64,000 bases of DNA from Salvia splendens (GCF_004379255.2 NC_056035.1:39622773-39686772); one strand, 5' to 3'. Shown: positions 22,504 to 35,572, counted from the first letter of the stretch. The notes: a model not told the origin generated them from the letters alone. Numbers and translations are program-made.

Positions 22504-22937
22504 TTTCTTTCTGCTCTGGATCCAAGAGTCTTTTTCTGTCTTGAGTAAGTTTTCAAAAGTGTCATTGGCTCAACATCCGACTCGTCGCACTCAACCTGAG
22601 ATTAGGTAATGAAAAAATTGGGGATTTTTGGAAAGTTTAAGTAAATATTGATGTATGTAGAAGGGTACAAAGTGATGTGAAAAGTTGGAAATTATTTGTG
22701 TTATGAACTGTTATTGTGTGTTATGAACTGTTATTGTGTGTCGAATTTATATGAAAGCATGTGACTGATGTGTGATGATATGATGACGTGAATGTTGAGG
22801 TGAGCTTGTTATGTGAGAATGTGTTGGCCTTTTGAATGATTGATTTTAGACGTAAGAGGTTTTCACTAGTGCTTCTTGGACCAATAGTAGATAAGAATTT
22901 TTGGCTTTTGAACACCAACGGGTTGGAGTTAGAGTAG

Positions 22938-25900
22938 CGAGTACGACCGAGCCCTCGCGCAGATGGCACGATATGCGCCCGAGTTGATAGATACCGACGA
23001 GAAGTGGGTGGTGAAGTTCCGGGCCGGGCTCAAAGATGAGATAAAGGCCGCTTTGGCTAGCCGAGGAGAACTCTCCTACTCGGAGATCTTGACTTGTGCA
23101 CTGGACGTGGAAGATGCACTCCCTAAACCAAGAGTAGTGGCGACAACAAACGCGACACCCCTACAAGCTCAGCCAAGTCATCAAGGGAAGAGGAGGTGGG
23201 ATGGTGATCAAACTCAGTATGGTGGCAAGAGGCCACAACTCATGAGGAACCCACCCTACAATGGCGGGAGACAGAATACCTATCACCCGAGGGCAAACTT
23301 TCCGCCGAGGAACCCTCAATGTGGAAGGTGCTTCAAGTACCACACCGGAGAGTGTCGAGACCCCAGGTGTTTCAGCTGTGGTAGAAGTGGTCATTACTTC
23401 CGAAGTTGCCCAAATAAGAACATGGGAACGGGAACGATCCAGAACCAGTTAGGCTTCCGTCCACAATCCCAGGCACTACCTGCACCTCAACCGCAACAAC
23501 GCCGCCAAGGACTGCCGTCGCAAGCAAGGGCCTACGCCTTGAAGGGGAAGTAGCCGGCAAACGGGAAAGAAACCTTTGGACAAGGAAACTTGGCAGGTAT
23601 GGGCACACTTCTCAACATGCCTATAGTTGTCTTGTTTGATACGGGTGCATCGCATTCCTTTAGGATACTTCTTGTGTGGATACTTTAGGATTACCTACTA
23701 TTAAGACCGAACCCACTATGAGTGTGACCTCACCTGTAGGCGGGACTATAGATATATCCCGATCTTGTGCGAGTGTGAACTTTGGAATAGGTGAACTCAG
23801 TTTATTGGCTCTTAATTTGCAAGTATTGACGATGGGGAGTGTAGACATAATCTTGGGTATGGATTGGTTAGCGGAGAACCACGTTACCCTTCATTGTAGA
23901 GAAAGGGAAATTTCGTTTGAAACCCCAGGAAAAGAGCCGACGAAGTTTTACGGAATCTCAATGAGCCGACGCAAGTCCATTGTCTCCGCGCTGCAAGCCA
24001 CTACAATGATGAGGAAGGGATGTCCAGCGTACCTTGTTTATTTGAATGGGGAGGAGAAGAAAGCCAGTTAGATAGAAAATGTGGCGATAGTGAGTGAATA
24101 TCCCGATGTCTTCCCCGATGCTTTGCCGGGACCCCCACCCGACAGGCAGGTAGAATTCACGATCGATCTGGAGCCCGGATCGGCACCAATATCCAAAGCA
24201 CCTTATAGGATGGCGCCAAAGGAGTTGGAGGAGCTTAAGGTGCAACTACAAGAGCTACTGGAATTGGGATTCATTAGACCTAGCGTGTCGCCATGGGGAG
24301 CACCAGTGTTGTTTGTAAAGAAGAAGGATGGATCGATGAGGATGTGCATCGACTATCGAGAGCTAAACAAACTGACGCTGAAGAACAAGTATCCACTACC
24401 AAGGATAGACGACTTGTTTGACCAACTTCGAGGGGCAGGAGTCTTCTCTAAGATGGATTTGAGGTCTGGGTACCATCAGCTGAGGGTTCGGCGAGAAGAT
24501 GTACCCAAGACGGCTTTTCGAACAAGGTATGGTCATTATGAGTTCGTCGTGATGCCTTTTGGACTGACGAACGCCCCGGCAGTGTTCATGGACCTTATGA
24601 ATCGCGTGTTCCATCCATATTTGGATCGGTTTGTCCTAGTTTTCATCGATGATGTGCTCGTTTACTCGAAGAACGCGGAGGAGCACAAAGAGCACCTGAG
24701 AACCGTCCTAGCAACTCTAAGGGACGAGAAATTATATGCCAAGTTCAGTAAATGCGAGTTTTGGCTCAAGGAAGTGAACTTTCTTGGACATGTAGTAACC
24801 TCAGATGGGATTCGTGTAGACCCGGCCAAGGTGGAAGCTGTACAGGAATGGAAGTCACCTTCTACACAAAATGAAATTCGAAGCTTTTTAGGACTGGCGG
24901 GCTATTATCGAAGGTTCATTGAGGGATTCTCGAAGATAGCAAGGCCAATGACTCAACAACTGAAAAAGGGAGTCAAAATGAATTGGACACCAGAGTGTGA
25001 GGCGAGCTTTCAGTTGTTGAAGGAGAAATTGACCACCGCACCAATTCTAGCTGTGCCGGAGTCAGGGACTGACTATGCGGTGTATACGGATGCGTCGAAG
25101 GTGGGACTTGGATGTGTGCTTATGCAGAAGGGGAAAGTGATTGCATATGCATCGAGACAATTGAAGCCCCATGAGCTGAACTATCCGACACATGACTTAG
25201 AACTGGCAGCCGTGGTACATGCACTGAAGATCTGGAGACATCATCTCTATGGAGTCCGTTGTGAGATATACACGGACCATAAGAGTCTAAAGTACTTCTT
25301 TGAGCAAAAGGAGTTGAACATGCGCCAGCGTAGGTGGCTCGAGTTGGTGAAGGACTACGATTGTGGTATAAATTACCATCCGGGAAAAGCAAACGTAGTG
25401 GCCGATGCTCTTAGTAGGAAGTCTCAATCTCAGCTGGCCACCTTTCTTACTATCGAGGAGAGTTTAATCCAAGAGTTCAGTAAGATGCGGTTGGAAGTAG
25501 TGAGAATGCCCGAGACTGTGGAAGGAATAATAGCCACGTTGGTGATGGAACCCGACTTAAGAGCCAGAATTGTGGAAGCTCAACGGCGAGATACGTTACT
25601 AGAGAAGATTCGCTCGGAAGTGGGGACGGGTGAACTCGGAAATTTTCGTGAGGCAGCGGATAATGGTCTCACATACAAGGGAAGGTTGTGTGTGCCTAAG
25701 GACGAAGGCCTGAGGAACGAAATCATGAGAGAAGCACATGAAACCCCATACGCTGCTCATCCAGGAAGCACCAAGATGTATCAAGACATGAAGAGGCAAT
25801 TTTGGTGGAACGGTATGAAAAAGCATGTTGCAGCATTTGTGGAGAGATGCCTAGCATGTCAACAAGTAAAGGCGCTACACCAACGGCCCTATGGGAGATT

Positions 25901-26987
25901 GCAACCCCTCGAGATTCCAGAATGGAAGTGGGAACATATTGCAATGGACTTTGTGACAGGACTGCCAAAATCCCAGCGAGGAAACACTGTGATTTGGGTG
26001 ATTATAGATCGCCTCACCAAATCTGCTCATTTTGTACCGGTTCGTGCTACCTATGGATCCAACCAGTTGGCTAAGATATATGTGCGGGAGGTTATACGTC
26101 TGCATGGAGTACCAGCGACAATTACATCCGATCGCGATGCTAAATTTACTTCTAGATTTTGGACGAGCCTGCAGCGCGAGTTGGGGACTAAGTTGAATTT
26201 TAGTACTGCCTTCCACCCACAAACCGATGGGCAGTCAGAGAGAACGATTCAAGCCTTAGAGGATATGCTGCGGGCCGTGGTGCTAGATCGAGGCTGGGGT
26301 TGGGAAGAAGTATTGCCATTGGTTGAGTTCGCTTACAATAATAGTTACCAAGCGACTATCAAGATGGCTCCATATGAGGCATTGTATGGAAAGAAGTGTA
26401 GATCGCCACTTTATTGGGATGAAGTGGGTGAGAGAAGAATTCTCGGACCAGACTCTGTAGAAGAGATGATAGAGATTGTTCGACAAATCCGTGGGAGGAT
26501 CAAGGAGGCGCAGGATCGACAGAAATCATACGCCGATGCTCGGAGGACCGATCTACAATTCGAATCTGGAGAGAAAGTTTTTCTGAAGGTTGCCCCTTCT
26601 AAAGGAATAACTCGTTTTGGAGCGAAAGGAAAGCTGAGACCCCGATTTATCGGACCGTATGAGATTTTGGATAGAGTCGGTGCGGTAGCCTATAGATTGG
26701 CTCTACCACCAAGCTTGGGAAATGTGCACAATGTCTTCCATGTGTCACAATTGAGGAAGTATGTGTTTGACCCCACACACATAGTTCACCAAGAAGAGAT
26801 GATGATCCTAAATCCCGATCTAAGCTATGAGGAGAAGCCCGAGGCCATTTTGGATCGAAGGGTGCAAGAATTGAGGAATAAGTCAATTGTTTCGGTGAAA
26901 GTACGATGGAGGAATCATGGAGTCGAAGAAGCAACGTGGGAATTAGAGGATAAGATGAAAGATAAGTACCCAGGTTTGTTTGAGTGA
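22938..26987 (+). pseudogene. Broken gag-pol of element C
   Basis: The reading starts inside gag ([15 protein letters not shown] in the intact copies). It is interrupted by TAG at 23,551-23,553 (CAG in B), by a one-base loss near 23,662 just after the protease motif, and by a second TAG at 24,069-24,071. From 24,081 to 26,987 there is an uninterrupted 968-codon stretch with RT (CIDYRELN intact, FIDD), RNase H, integrase and chromodomain. The zinc knuckle reads [16 protein letters not shown], RNase H and integrase residues look preserved, so this copy became defective fairly recently. Confidence 0.9.
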
Positions 26988-27018
26988 TCTAGGAAAATTT
27001 CGGGACGAAATTTTTTTT

Positions 27019-27031
27019 AAGGTGGGAGGAA
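27019..27031 (+). promoter_or_regulatory. Polypurine tract of element C
   Basis: AAGGTGGGAGGAA precedes the 3' LTR start TGTAATATCCGG. It fixes the internal/LTR boundary. Confidence 0.85.
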
Positions 27032-29561
27032 TGTAATATCCGGAAAAAAAAAATATTGAATATTGTTTTTATTAAGGAATGAATTTTGTGAATATCTTGT
27101 TTAAGATATGGTTTGGTAAGTCTTAATTGATTTATATTATTTTTGTGGTTATGTTTTTACCTAAGCAATGTGTAATTGGGATAATTAATTAATTTATGAA
27201 TTAAATATCTTAATTAGCTAATTTTCTCTCCATCTCCCTCTCTCTTTTTTCGAAACCTTCTCTCCCTCTCCCCACTATTTTCTCAACCTCCCCACTCCTC
27301 ACAACCGATCCAAAATAGAAAACTAGCTACTCTCTCAATCTCTCCCTCTCACCATCGCTCGTTCTCTCTTCTCTCTCGCAATTGTTCTCAACACCGGTAA
27401 GGTTTCTCTCTTTCTCCCTCTCGGTTCTCTTTTTCCACTCACCCCCTCTCATCGATTTCTTGGATTCGTCAAGGTGTTACTCTCTCTCGTACCGAATTGG
27501 AGTCGGAGTAGGGAAGGCTTTCGAACTACATTTGAACTCTCCGGGAAAGGTAACCCAAGACCCTAACTCATGTCAATTTCGAAAACACATGCATTTAGGA
27601 CGAATTTGGAATGTTTTAGATGCTGAATAGGTTTTGTGGCTTTGTGTTTGTGTTGAGGATGTTTTTGGTAGTGACTGACAGTGGGTTCCGACCCCTTTTT
27701 GACTGATCAAACGATCTCCTGTTGGTACGAGATTTTAACTGTATAAACTTGGGTGTGTCTTCTGTATGGTGTGTAAATTTCAGCTTCATTGGACGTCGGA
27801 TGATTTTATAATGATTTTTGTAAGTAAACTGCGCAGTTCTGCGAGATGTACGTTTCTGGGTGATGTGTTTTTGTGCAATGGGTGTGAATCTGGGTGTTTT
27901 GATATTGTGATGTATGTGGGTGTGATTGGCCAGGGGATGGCTCGGAGGAATTAGCGTTTGGTTCGGGTGGTTTGTGTGTGTTGGCCGAGAGACTTAGGGT
28001 TTGGCCTAGGGTGGTGTAGTGGAGAGTTTTGGAGGTTTGATCTCATGTTTTCGGGTGTGTTTTGGGATGTAGAATGTGTGGTGTGAGTGTCGTATAAGGT
28101 TTGAGAATCGTTGGTTGGGGGAAAACTGGTGTGCACTTGATCGGGCCAGCGGCCGAGACGCCGAGCCAGATGCCGAGCCAGATGCCGAGACAGGTGCCGA
28201 GCCAGTGCCGAGAGAGGTGCCGAGACAGGTGCCGAGCCAGGGCCGAGCCAGACGCCGAGACATGTGCCGAGCCAGGCGGCCGAGACGGTCGGCCGAGGTG
28301 CCGAGCCAGGCGGCCGAGACGGTCGGCCGAGGTGCCGAGCCAGGCGGCCGAGACGGTCGGCTGAGGTGCCGAGCCAGGCCGAGACACCGAGCCTTTTCCG
28401 AACCATTTCCGAGCCAAGTGAGCCGTTTGCACAAGGAGGGTATACCGGGAGTACGAGTGTTTCGGGTGTGTGTCGTGTGCGCGTCGTGGGTGCGTGGTAT
28501 GCGTGTCGGGTGGTGTGTGGTGTGTTTCGGACGTGTGATTTTGTGTGATTGTCTTATAAGATGTTGTTAAGTGTGTGTACGTGTAACGTGCTAGATGTTG
28601 AAGTCATCCACGTAGGAATCATGCATTGTCGTTTAAACCTCGTCTTTCCTGACTCTAATCATGACATTTATTTATCTTTCAAAAGGGTGATCTTTTACGA
28701 GGAAATTGTGGTTGAAGAAGGGAACTATTTAAAAGCTAAGCAATTGAGGTGGGCTTTTCTACCCTACTATTTTGTAGGTTATCTTTAATACGGACTCTGT
28801 TCCGGAAATGTTTATGGAGGTGAACTGTTTGTCTTGCCAACCGTTTTGCTTTGAAACCTATCTGAAGTGGTTTACCACATATGTTTAATCGAATTCGGGT
28901 CTGTAGGGCTGCGAACCCTCAGGCTAGTGTACACGAGACCGGGAGCCATCTGAGAGCAAGTTGGCCGGTCTAGTTGACCTGGGGTGTGGCCACGCCCCTT
29001 GTCACCCGTTGGATCAGATAGTGTATGATGGTGGGAATAAGGGTGGCAATATCTGAAAATGACTGCGCAGTCGAATTTATGAAATATGTTTTAGTGTACT
29101 TGGGTTATTTTCTTTACACTTAAAACCCCAAGGTTACACTGTTATGGCATGACAAACTAGGATTTTGGCGTGTGTCCACTGAGTGCATCAAGTACTCAGC
29201 CCTGCATGTTGTTTTCTTAATGTGCAGGTTGAGCGACGATGGGGATGACGGATGTTGAGCAATTAAAGCCAAAATTGTGTTTTTACTTTGCCTTTTGGAT
29301 GGTGTCGTGTCGTCATACCCGGCATTATCTATCTCTTGGTCTTTTCCGCTGCTTTGTAATCCGATACAATGTTTTTATTTAAACTCTGATTACTTTAACT
29401 TTAGTAACGTCGTCACAGTACAATGTTTTGAAGTGAACTTCCTTTTATTAAATGTTTTCGGGTCAAGTATTCTTGTTCTCCCCCTTTCTTCCCCGTTTCT
29501 TTATTCCTCCCCTAGTCACGGTCCACCGTACTTCCTATCCTTAGGAAATGCGGGCGTGACA
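27032..29561 (+). repeat. Complete 3' LTR of element C (2530 bp)
   Basis: Runs from TGTAATATCCGG to GCGTGACA. It is the only full-length plus-orientation LTR in the window and a good reference for the family. It contains a CT-rich segment (27,224-27,430), the GCCGAG minisatellite (28,145-28,418) and the 3' segment ending in GGGCGTGACA. The following bases are ATTAA. The matching target duplication would lie at the other end of the cluster, outside the window. Confidence 0.92.
28145..28418. repeat. GCCGAG minisatellite in 3' LTR of element C
   Basis: The array is about 273 bp. It contains a clear local triplication of a 32-34 bp unit (28,272-28,370) built around GCGGCCGAGACGGTCGGC. This unit can fold back on itself. 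The copy at 7855 has only one such unit, so this is a recent local expansion. Confidence 0.82.
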
Positions 29562-30800
29562 ATTAAATAAACATTTATCCTCGGTTTCTACACAGAAAAA
29601 TTCTTAACAAACTGAAATGAACATAAAGTATTTCTGATAATCATAAAATAAAATTTAAACACAATAACATGTTTTCTCATTCAAAACATACTGTAGTAAC
29701 TATTATCAGATTTATCTGCAAGATTTGACTCAAAAACCAGGACACAACGAACCTTAATGATATGATAGAGTTGCAGAATCTGGGATGAAGGTTATCAAGC
29801 AATCTAATGAAAGGTGACATCTTTGATCTTCAGAAGTATGTTCAGAAGATGATAAGAACTCAAATTTCACTTGCTCAAGATGCTGATTGTGTAGAATGAA
29901 GATATCTACAAATGATGGTATAAATCTGTATGCAACTTAAGGTATTTGTAGGACTAAAAACTGTAAGCATTCAGTCTAAAAAAACAATCATTGTTCCAAA
30001 AAAGAGACAATGATGAAAAAGACCTTCCAAATAACAAAGACAAAAAAATAAAATCCATTTATAAACTATTTTACAGGTATCAGCCGCCACCCTATGCCAA
30101 AAAGAAGAGCCACTTTCTGCAGCAAAAAAGAGTGAAGATGATCAAAATAAAAAGCAGGGCACACAATCGTTTAAAGAGAATACATGTAACATGGAATGTG
30201 TGGGAAGCTGGAGCGCAACTCCATCTCAGCAACAAATATTGGAAGATCTCCTTAGATAAACCTAAAAGGTATAATATTCTTTCATTAATAAAAAACAATT
30301 AATTCAGTTTCTATTAATCACACCTATATAGCACCTACTCATACCTAAATTAATGTTATAGCAGATTCATAAACATAAAGTAAAATATTATAATCAGTTA
30401 GAAAATTGGAAATAGACTGAATAATTAACATAAACTCTATAACTTTAGGTTTCTAAATTCCATTTCTGCATAGCAACTTCGTAAATCTAAGTGAAATTCA
30501 TTAGCTTCATCAACTTTATTAAGTAAGTATCTCATTCTATGGTTGTGATTATATTACTAACTTGTTGTAAAATATATTTATATTTTCAGATTGAAGATGC
30601 CGAAGAAAGAGAAAAATATAAATACCAACATTGGAAAAATGCAACATACATATTTTCAAGACAACACCATCAACACACATATTTTCAAGACAACATCATT
30701 AATGACACAACAATTTTCGAAGCACAAATGTAGAATACCAAAAACAGTAACAAAGAAAAATAAAAAAAAATAAAAATGAAACAACCTCATTCCCCCCTCC
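29562..30800 (+). other. AT-rich DNA with a possible decayed WOX-like homeodomain start
   Basis: Reading plus around 30,077-30,258 gives a lysine-rich stretch followed by GSWSATPSQQQILEDLLR and a stop. The pattern W-x-x-T-P-x-Q-x-x-I-L-E-x-L resembles the first helix of WUSCHEL-related homeodomains, but the rest of the domain is not found. A plausible acceptor (TTTTCAG) precedes ATTGAAGATGCC at 30,591, and the codons after it do not match a homeodomain. At most this is a gene relic; chance similarity is quite possible. No intact gene is visible in this stretch. Confidence 0.2.
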
Positions 30801-32139
30801 CAAAACAGTGTCATATGGCAGGTCAAAAAACTGACACTTTATATTTGTATAGATGTGTTTCAAAGATCTCGTGAGGGAGCTAGGAACATTAATATATACT
30901 ATAGATTAAGCAAGTGTTGTGATACAAAGATGCATTAATGGAGCTTTGTGATACATGTTTTATTGGAGCTTTGAACATTAAAGAAGTTAAATGGCATTGA
31001 ATATTTTAACAGAATGTAATAATTAAAAACTTTATGAAACTTTTTGTATGAATCATGCTAACTTAATATTTTTTGTACTAATTTAAAATATTTGTGAAAC
31101 ATTTTGTATGTATGGTGTAATTACCCATTTTGAATGTCGATATTTCTACCCCTATTTAGGATTTATTGTTTCCCTTTGCATGTGCAAATTCGTACATCTT
31201 ATTTAAATTTATATTATCAGGTCAATTAAAAAGGAATTGAGTTTCAAAAATTATAAATTAACACTATCTCAAAAGATAGAATGACCTACTCAAATTGTCT
31301 ATAGATTAATTGATAATGTAAATGACCCTTTGCAATGAGTAGATTCGATTGATCATAAAATTTTGAATATATCGGTTTTATAAAATACTTGATTGAGATT
31401 ATAGTCTGTAGCCCAAGCCCATGACTCCAAAAAATCAAAATTCGTAACCCAAAATAGAAACTTGGATTAGGGCCTTTGTGGCGTGTTCGTATTAATCGAA
31501 ATAAAACCCATCTTTTTTTTAGATAAATACTAATTTTGTTAGCGTATAGTTTACCTAAAATATAATTGTCCACATAAACGTAAAAAATCTTATCATCAAG
31601 ATTGATGACAACTTTAGAATCTAGATTTTTTTTAGGAAGAGTAAATCCCATCATTACTCTAATTCATAGCTTTTTACTTTTCTTCGAGTGAAATCATGTC
31701 ATGCCATCCATGACTTGCTCGTGGGATAATTATATCATTCAAACGGTCCATGTTAACCCAAGGTGAATTTTCAACAAACAAGAATACACTTGATCAAGAA
31801 TATTTCATGATGTTAATTATATAAAAATAACCTTTAAAGATAATAATTTGTCTTTATATCGTTGCGATGACAGAGACTTTTACACAACAATTCACATAAA
31901 ATCTAAAAAAATCTAATAATGTTATAGTATGACTAAAAAGAAGTTTTTAACGAACGATTTGTAGCACGGTTAGCAATGCGGAGTTGTGGTGACTGGTGAG
32001 CTTGTAGTCAGGGATCAAACCTGTCATCCAAGACTTTCGACTTTAATCCGCAAACTCAGTCAAGCATGATTAGTTGTCGGATTAGTGAATTCGTACACTT
32101 ATGGTCAAATAAAATAAAAGAAGTCTTTTTTCTATTGTA
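30801..32139. other. AT-rich intergenic DNA, no gene recognised
   Basis: A 122-codon frame on the minus strand (31,286-31,654) has low-complexity composition and no recognisable motif, and was not called. A segment at 31,950-32,080 has faint tRNA-like box sequences but is not convincing as a SINE. Confidence 0.5.
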
Positions 32140-32411
32140 GGAGCTTAAGCCCCCCCTCCCCAATCGGACTGATCGGCGTCCGTAGATCGGCTATCGATAA
32201 ATGTCTGTCGAGGGTAAGTGCCCGTCGAGCAAGACGGTTTTCTCACTTTGGAAAAGAGAATGAACATAATATTGATATTCTTATGCATTTCTCAAATGAT
32301 TACAATAACTCCTGTTTATAATGTTAATAACTGACTTAATGAACAACAAAACAAAGATATGGAAAAGATACGCAAACTCCTAATTTAACTAACTAACTAA
32401 ATAATGCTCGT
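32140..32411 (-). repeat. Old Ty3/gypsy LTR end with adjoining 3' internal remnant
   Basis: On the minus strand, DNA of the form GAGGACAAGGTGGATTTCAA followed by CGTGGGGGAG (32,420-32,450) looks like the polypurine region at the 3' end of many plant gypsy elements. It is followed by TTGATACGAGC and about 270 bp containing TATAAACAGG and an A/T-rich polyadenylation-like stretch. This looks like an LTR unrelated to the chromovirus cluster. The LTR's distal end near the run of C at 32,150 is approximate, and no partner LTR is present. Confidence 0.5.
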
Positions 32412-32505
32412 ATCAACTCCCCCACGGTTGAAATCCACCTTGTCCTCAAATTGGGAACTACGACACAATGAAGAGAGTCGAAAACATCGGCAACCAAATC
32501 TGGTG

Positions 32506-32695
32506 ATGTGTGCGGAATTTCTTCCGTCGGGCAGCAGCGCAACTTTGGATAGACATGGTGGGAAGGCATAACTAGTTACTGTGCGCGGGTGGATTCCCGT
32601 CGGGCAATGACGTAGCTATGGTTCGATGAGTGTGGCTAGTTGTTGTGCGCGATGGATTATCATCGGGCAGCGACATAGCTGCGATTCGATCGGTG
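32506..32695. repeat. Degenerate tandem repeat, about 70-bp unit, three copies
   Basis: Three imperfect units are each marked by GTGTGCG/GTGCGC, then CGTCGGGCA or ATCGGGCAG, then a TAGCTRYGRTTCGAT-like end. It lies upstream (in element sense) of the gypsy LTR remnant and is probably part of that element's 3' untranslated region. Confidence 0.5.
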
Positions 32696-34246
32696 TTTTG
32701 GAGCCCCCAACATATTGAAATTTAAAGGTCGCATTTTTATAGGGTTTGCTACACATAATCTAATGCTGAAATGATACTAAAATACGTACATAATAAATAT
32801 AGTATTTGATATTTTGTGTAAATTATTGTACAAAAGCTCATAATATCAAAACAAATCTAATACTAACATTTCAAATACGAAATACTATTATAAATTTATT
32901 AGTTCGCACCTAACATACATAATTATCTAAATTAATATTTTGCATTATATATATATATATCCGCCAAACTTTGGATAAACATTAGAAAATTGCGGCCTAT
33001 AAACATTCAATTAATTCTTTGTTTTTTTGGCAAGGCATTTTGATCCATAGAAGGCAATAAACATAGATTTTGTGGTAAAGCAACAATGCCAACAAACCAC
33101 ACCACATGATGAGATTACATCTAATATTATACTACATGATGCACACCAGTTTCTTGCTATTTCTTTTTGGGACAAAGCATGGTCCCTTAGTCCATATCTC
33201 TATGATGCCAATAATTATATCACTACAAATTAATAAGTTTAATTATTAATATGATAGTAGTAATTTGACTAACCATTGATTGATTGAATTATGGACTTTA
33301 GTCTTTGTGTCTAGTCATTACCTAAATGAAGCGTGCACGGAATAAGTCGACTTGTATTAAGGTGGGACATAGTACTAGTAAAATATAACGAGTCTTTATT
33401 ATTTCATCTAAATAATGTACTTTTTCGAATGAAAAAACCTAGCTACACTTGTCTAAGTGAGACTACACTATCTATTTAATTGAATTATGGGACTAATACG
33501 TGTTTAAAGTGTGTTGTAATAAACAATATTTTTCTTTCTAAAGATATTTTAAGTACACCACGACCATGGGCAATAGAGCATTGAAATTCAATTTGCATTC
33601 CTACGTTTTGAGATATTGAAAGACTTAGACAAGGTCGGTCGGATATATGAATCTCAAATTTTCATTTTTTCCTAAAGCAAAAATTTAAAGTCAGAACATG
33701 TTGGCGGAGTACTAAAAACGATGTAGGAAAACTCAATATAGCATCACAAAACAAAAAAAAAATTATGTATCAAATAACAATAACTTACAATAATGTCAAA
33801 CCCACCTATATGATTCGACATACAAAATATATAGATAATGCCTAGAGAACAAACAACACAATCTCAATAAACTAGACAACTAAGGAGCAATTTGATAACC
33901 ATAAATAGCAAGAAATAAGAAGTCCACGAAAATGTACAATAACTAAGTCAAAATCCTAAACTCTAATTGTCGGTATTTACTGAAAAAATAAATTTATCCT
34001 ATTTTTTGTCGGTCGTCATCTACTAGGGATTGTAAAAGTGGAGAGGATTTAGTTGGTTTATTAGAGCGATGTCTAAGATCGAAGTATTGTCATACTTGTG
34101 ACGAACTGACTCGCTGATTTACGGAGATTTCAAAGTTGCAGTTGTCCCAAAAGAAACTTCAAATTGAAAATAGCCATATTCCGATTTGCATTTGTGAACC
34201 TTGATCTATCTTCCACACATCAGTGAGTTGCAAACCACAAATAATA
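32696..34246. other. AT-rich intergenic DNA, nothing recognised
   Basis: There are no coherent reading frames, RNA genes or transposon ends. A short TA microsatellite occurs near 32,947-32,962. Confidence 0.5.
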
Positions 34247-34468
34247 CTCCATCCGCCCTACAAAAATATGCATTCTTTTCTTTTTAGTCCGTCTCATAAG
34301 AATATCCGCTTTTTAATTTTGAAAACTGTTTTCTCTCTAAAAAGGTGGGACTCATTCTCCACTAACAATACTTTAATTACATTTTCTTTCTGCTTCTCTC
34401 TTATTTTATCAATTTTGCATTAAAATTCGTGTCGAACTTAAGTGCATATTCTTAGGGGACGGAGGAAG
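34247..34468. mobile_element. Stowaway-type MITE (222 bp)
   Basis: Terminal inverted repeats CTCCATCCGCCC and GGGGACGGAGGAAG match the Stowaway (Tc1/mariner) consensus CTCCCTCCGT. It is flanked by TA on both sides (34,245-34,246 and 34,469-34,470). It is non-coding; a 66-codon frame within is incidental. Confidence 0.85.
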
Positions 34469-34759
34469 TACAAATTAAGAAAAAGAAAAAAAAAACCCAT
34501 AAATTGATTAAGAAGGCGTTTCAAGTCTGCATAAACAATAATATTTTGAAGAACTAACTTTTTTCCATATTAAAAAATCCGATTTCCATGTCACCACCAA
34601 TATTACTGAAAAATCGTCTCAATGGTACGGTTACAAGTTGCAGTGATTTAGGAGTAGTTTAATTCGTAGGGTTTAAAAAGTTTGGAGTTTGAGAGTTTTT
34701 ATAATAAAAAATGATACATATATGCACGTTTTATTTCGCTTGATACAAATTAAAATTTA

Positions 34760-35569
34760 GAGCATCCACATCGGTGCTTGATGCGGAGGACGGTGTCCGT
34801 GTCGCTGGCACGACACTCCCCTGTTCGCCGCTGGCACGACTCTGCTCGATACATCTGGCGCATCCGTGCCGCTGAGCATGCTGACGTAGCGCGACGGGAT
34901 TGGCCAACGGCAAAGCCGTTGGCATTTTCATTTTTTTAAAATTTGAATTTAATTTAAAAAATCTTTTTCAAATACAAAAAAATATTTTTCCACTTCCCAA
35001 TAATTATACTATCTGTTTTCTCCTCAATTTTAATTTATTTTTCAATTTTTTCCCCAAAATTCACATTTTCATCTATAAATTATATTGGCTCAACTCAATT
35101 TGGCCAATAGGTCTCGGATGACTCCCGAGCAACTTGATTCACATTTGGCAATGATACGGGGCCGCCGGAAAATATTGGGGATAGGGCCAGAGAACTAGTC
35201 TTCCACATTGTATTTTTTAGCCTTTAATTACGTAATTTTTAATTTGTAGGATTTTAATTATGTATTTTATTTTTTAGGATTTTAATTATGTAATTTTTAT
35301 TTTTAAGGATTTCAAGTTTGCAATTTTTATTTTTAGGATTTAATTATGTAATTTTTATAGTTTAATGTATTTTTATATTGTAGAAATGTTTTTAGTAATT
35401 GAAGTATTTAAATTAAATAATGGAATGGTGAGACTCTTGAGCATATCCTTGCGGAAGAGCATAAATGTGGGTGTTGTGCTCTTGGAGAAGAGCAAGGAGT
35501 AAAAAATTAATAAAAGTGGGTCCGGGTGCACATCCATGCTCTTGCCAAAAAGCATGGACGTGGATGCTC
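34760..35569. mobile_element. Non-autonomous PIF/Harbinger-like element (810 bp)
   Basis: The ends GAGCATCCACATCGGTGCT and, inverted, GAGCATCCACGTCCATGCT form imperfect terminal repeats. Both sides carry TTA (34,757-34,759 and 35,570-35,572), the typical three-base target duplication of this superfamily. The interior has no transposase. A stretch near 35,108-35,200 resembles the gene-end material often carried by such elements but is not open. Confidence 0.75.
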
Positions 35570-35572
35570 TTA

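Larger units (their letters stand above)
22487..29561 (+). mobile_element. Ty3/gypsy chromovirus element C, defective, with 3' LTR
   Basis: This plus-strand copy has a primer-binding site (22,487), leader, gag-pol remnant, polypurine tract (27,019-27,031) and complete 3' LTR (27,032-29,561). The 5' LTR is missing. About 1.29 kb containing ORF0 and the gag N-terminus is deleted at about 22,938, with CGA shared at the joint. It is the right-hand edge of the Ty3 cluster: after GCGTGACA at 29,561 the sequence becomes unrelated AT-rich DNA. Confidence 0.9.

Noticed and set aside
1..29561. A novel multi-gene defence or biosynthetic system
   Set aside because: Every sizeable frame in this region is explained by gag-pol or ORF0 of one Ty3 chromovirus family or by LTR repeats.
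31286..31654. 122-codon minus-strand frame
   Set aside because: No recognisable motif, AT-driven composition, no promoter or splice context; likely chance.
31945..32080. Possible tRNA-derived SINE or tRNA gene (TAGCACGGTTAGC and GGGATCAAACC resemble A and B boxes)
   Set aside because: It does not fold into a cloverleaf, has no clear A-tail or target duplication, and the box matches are loose.
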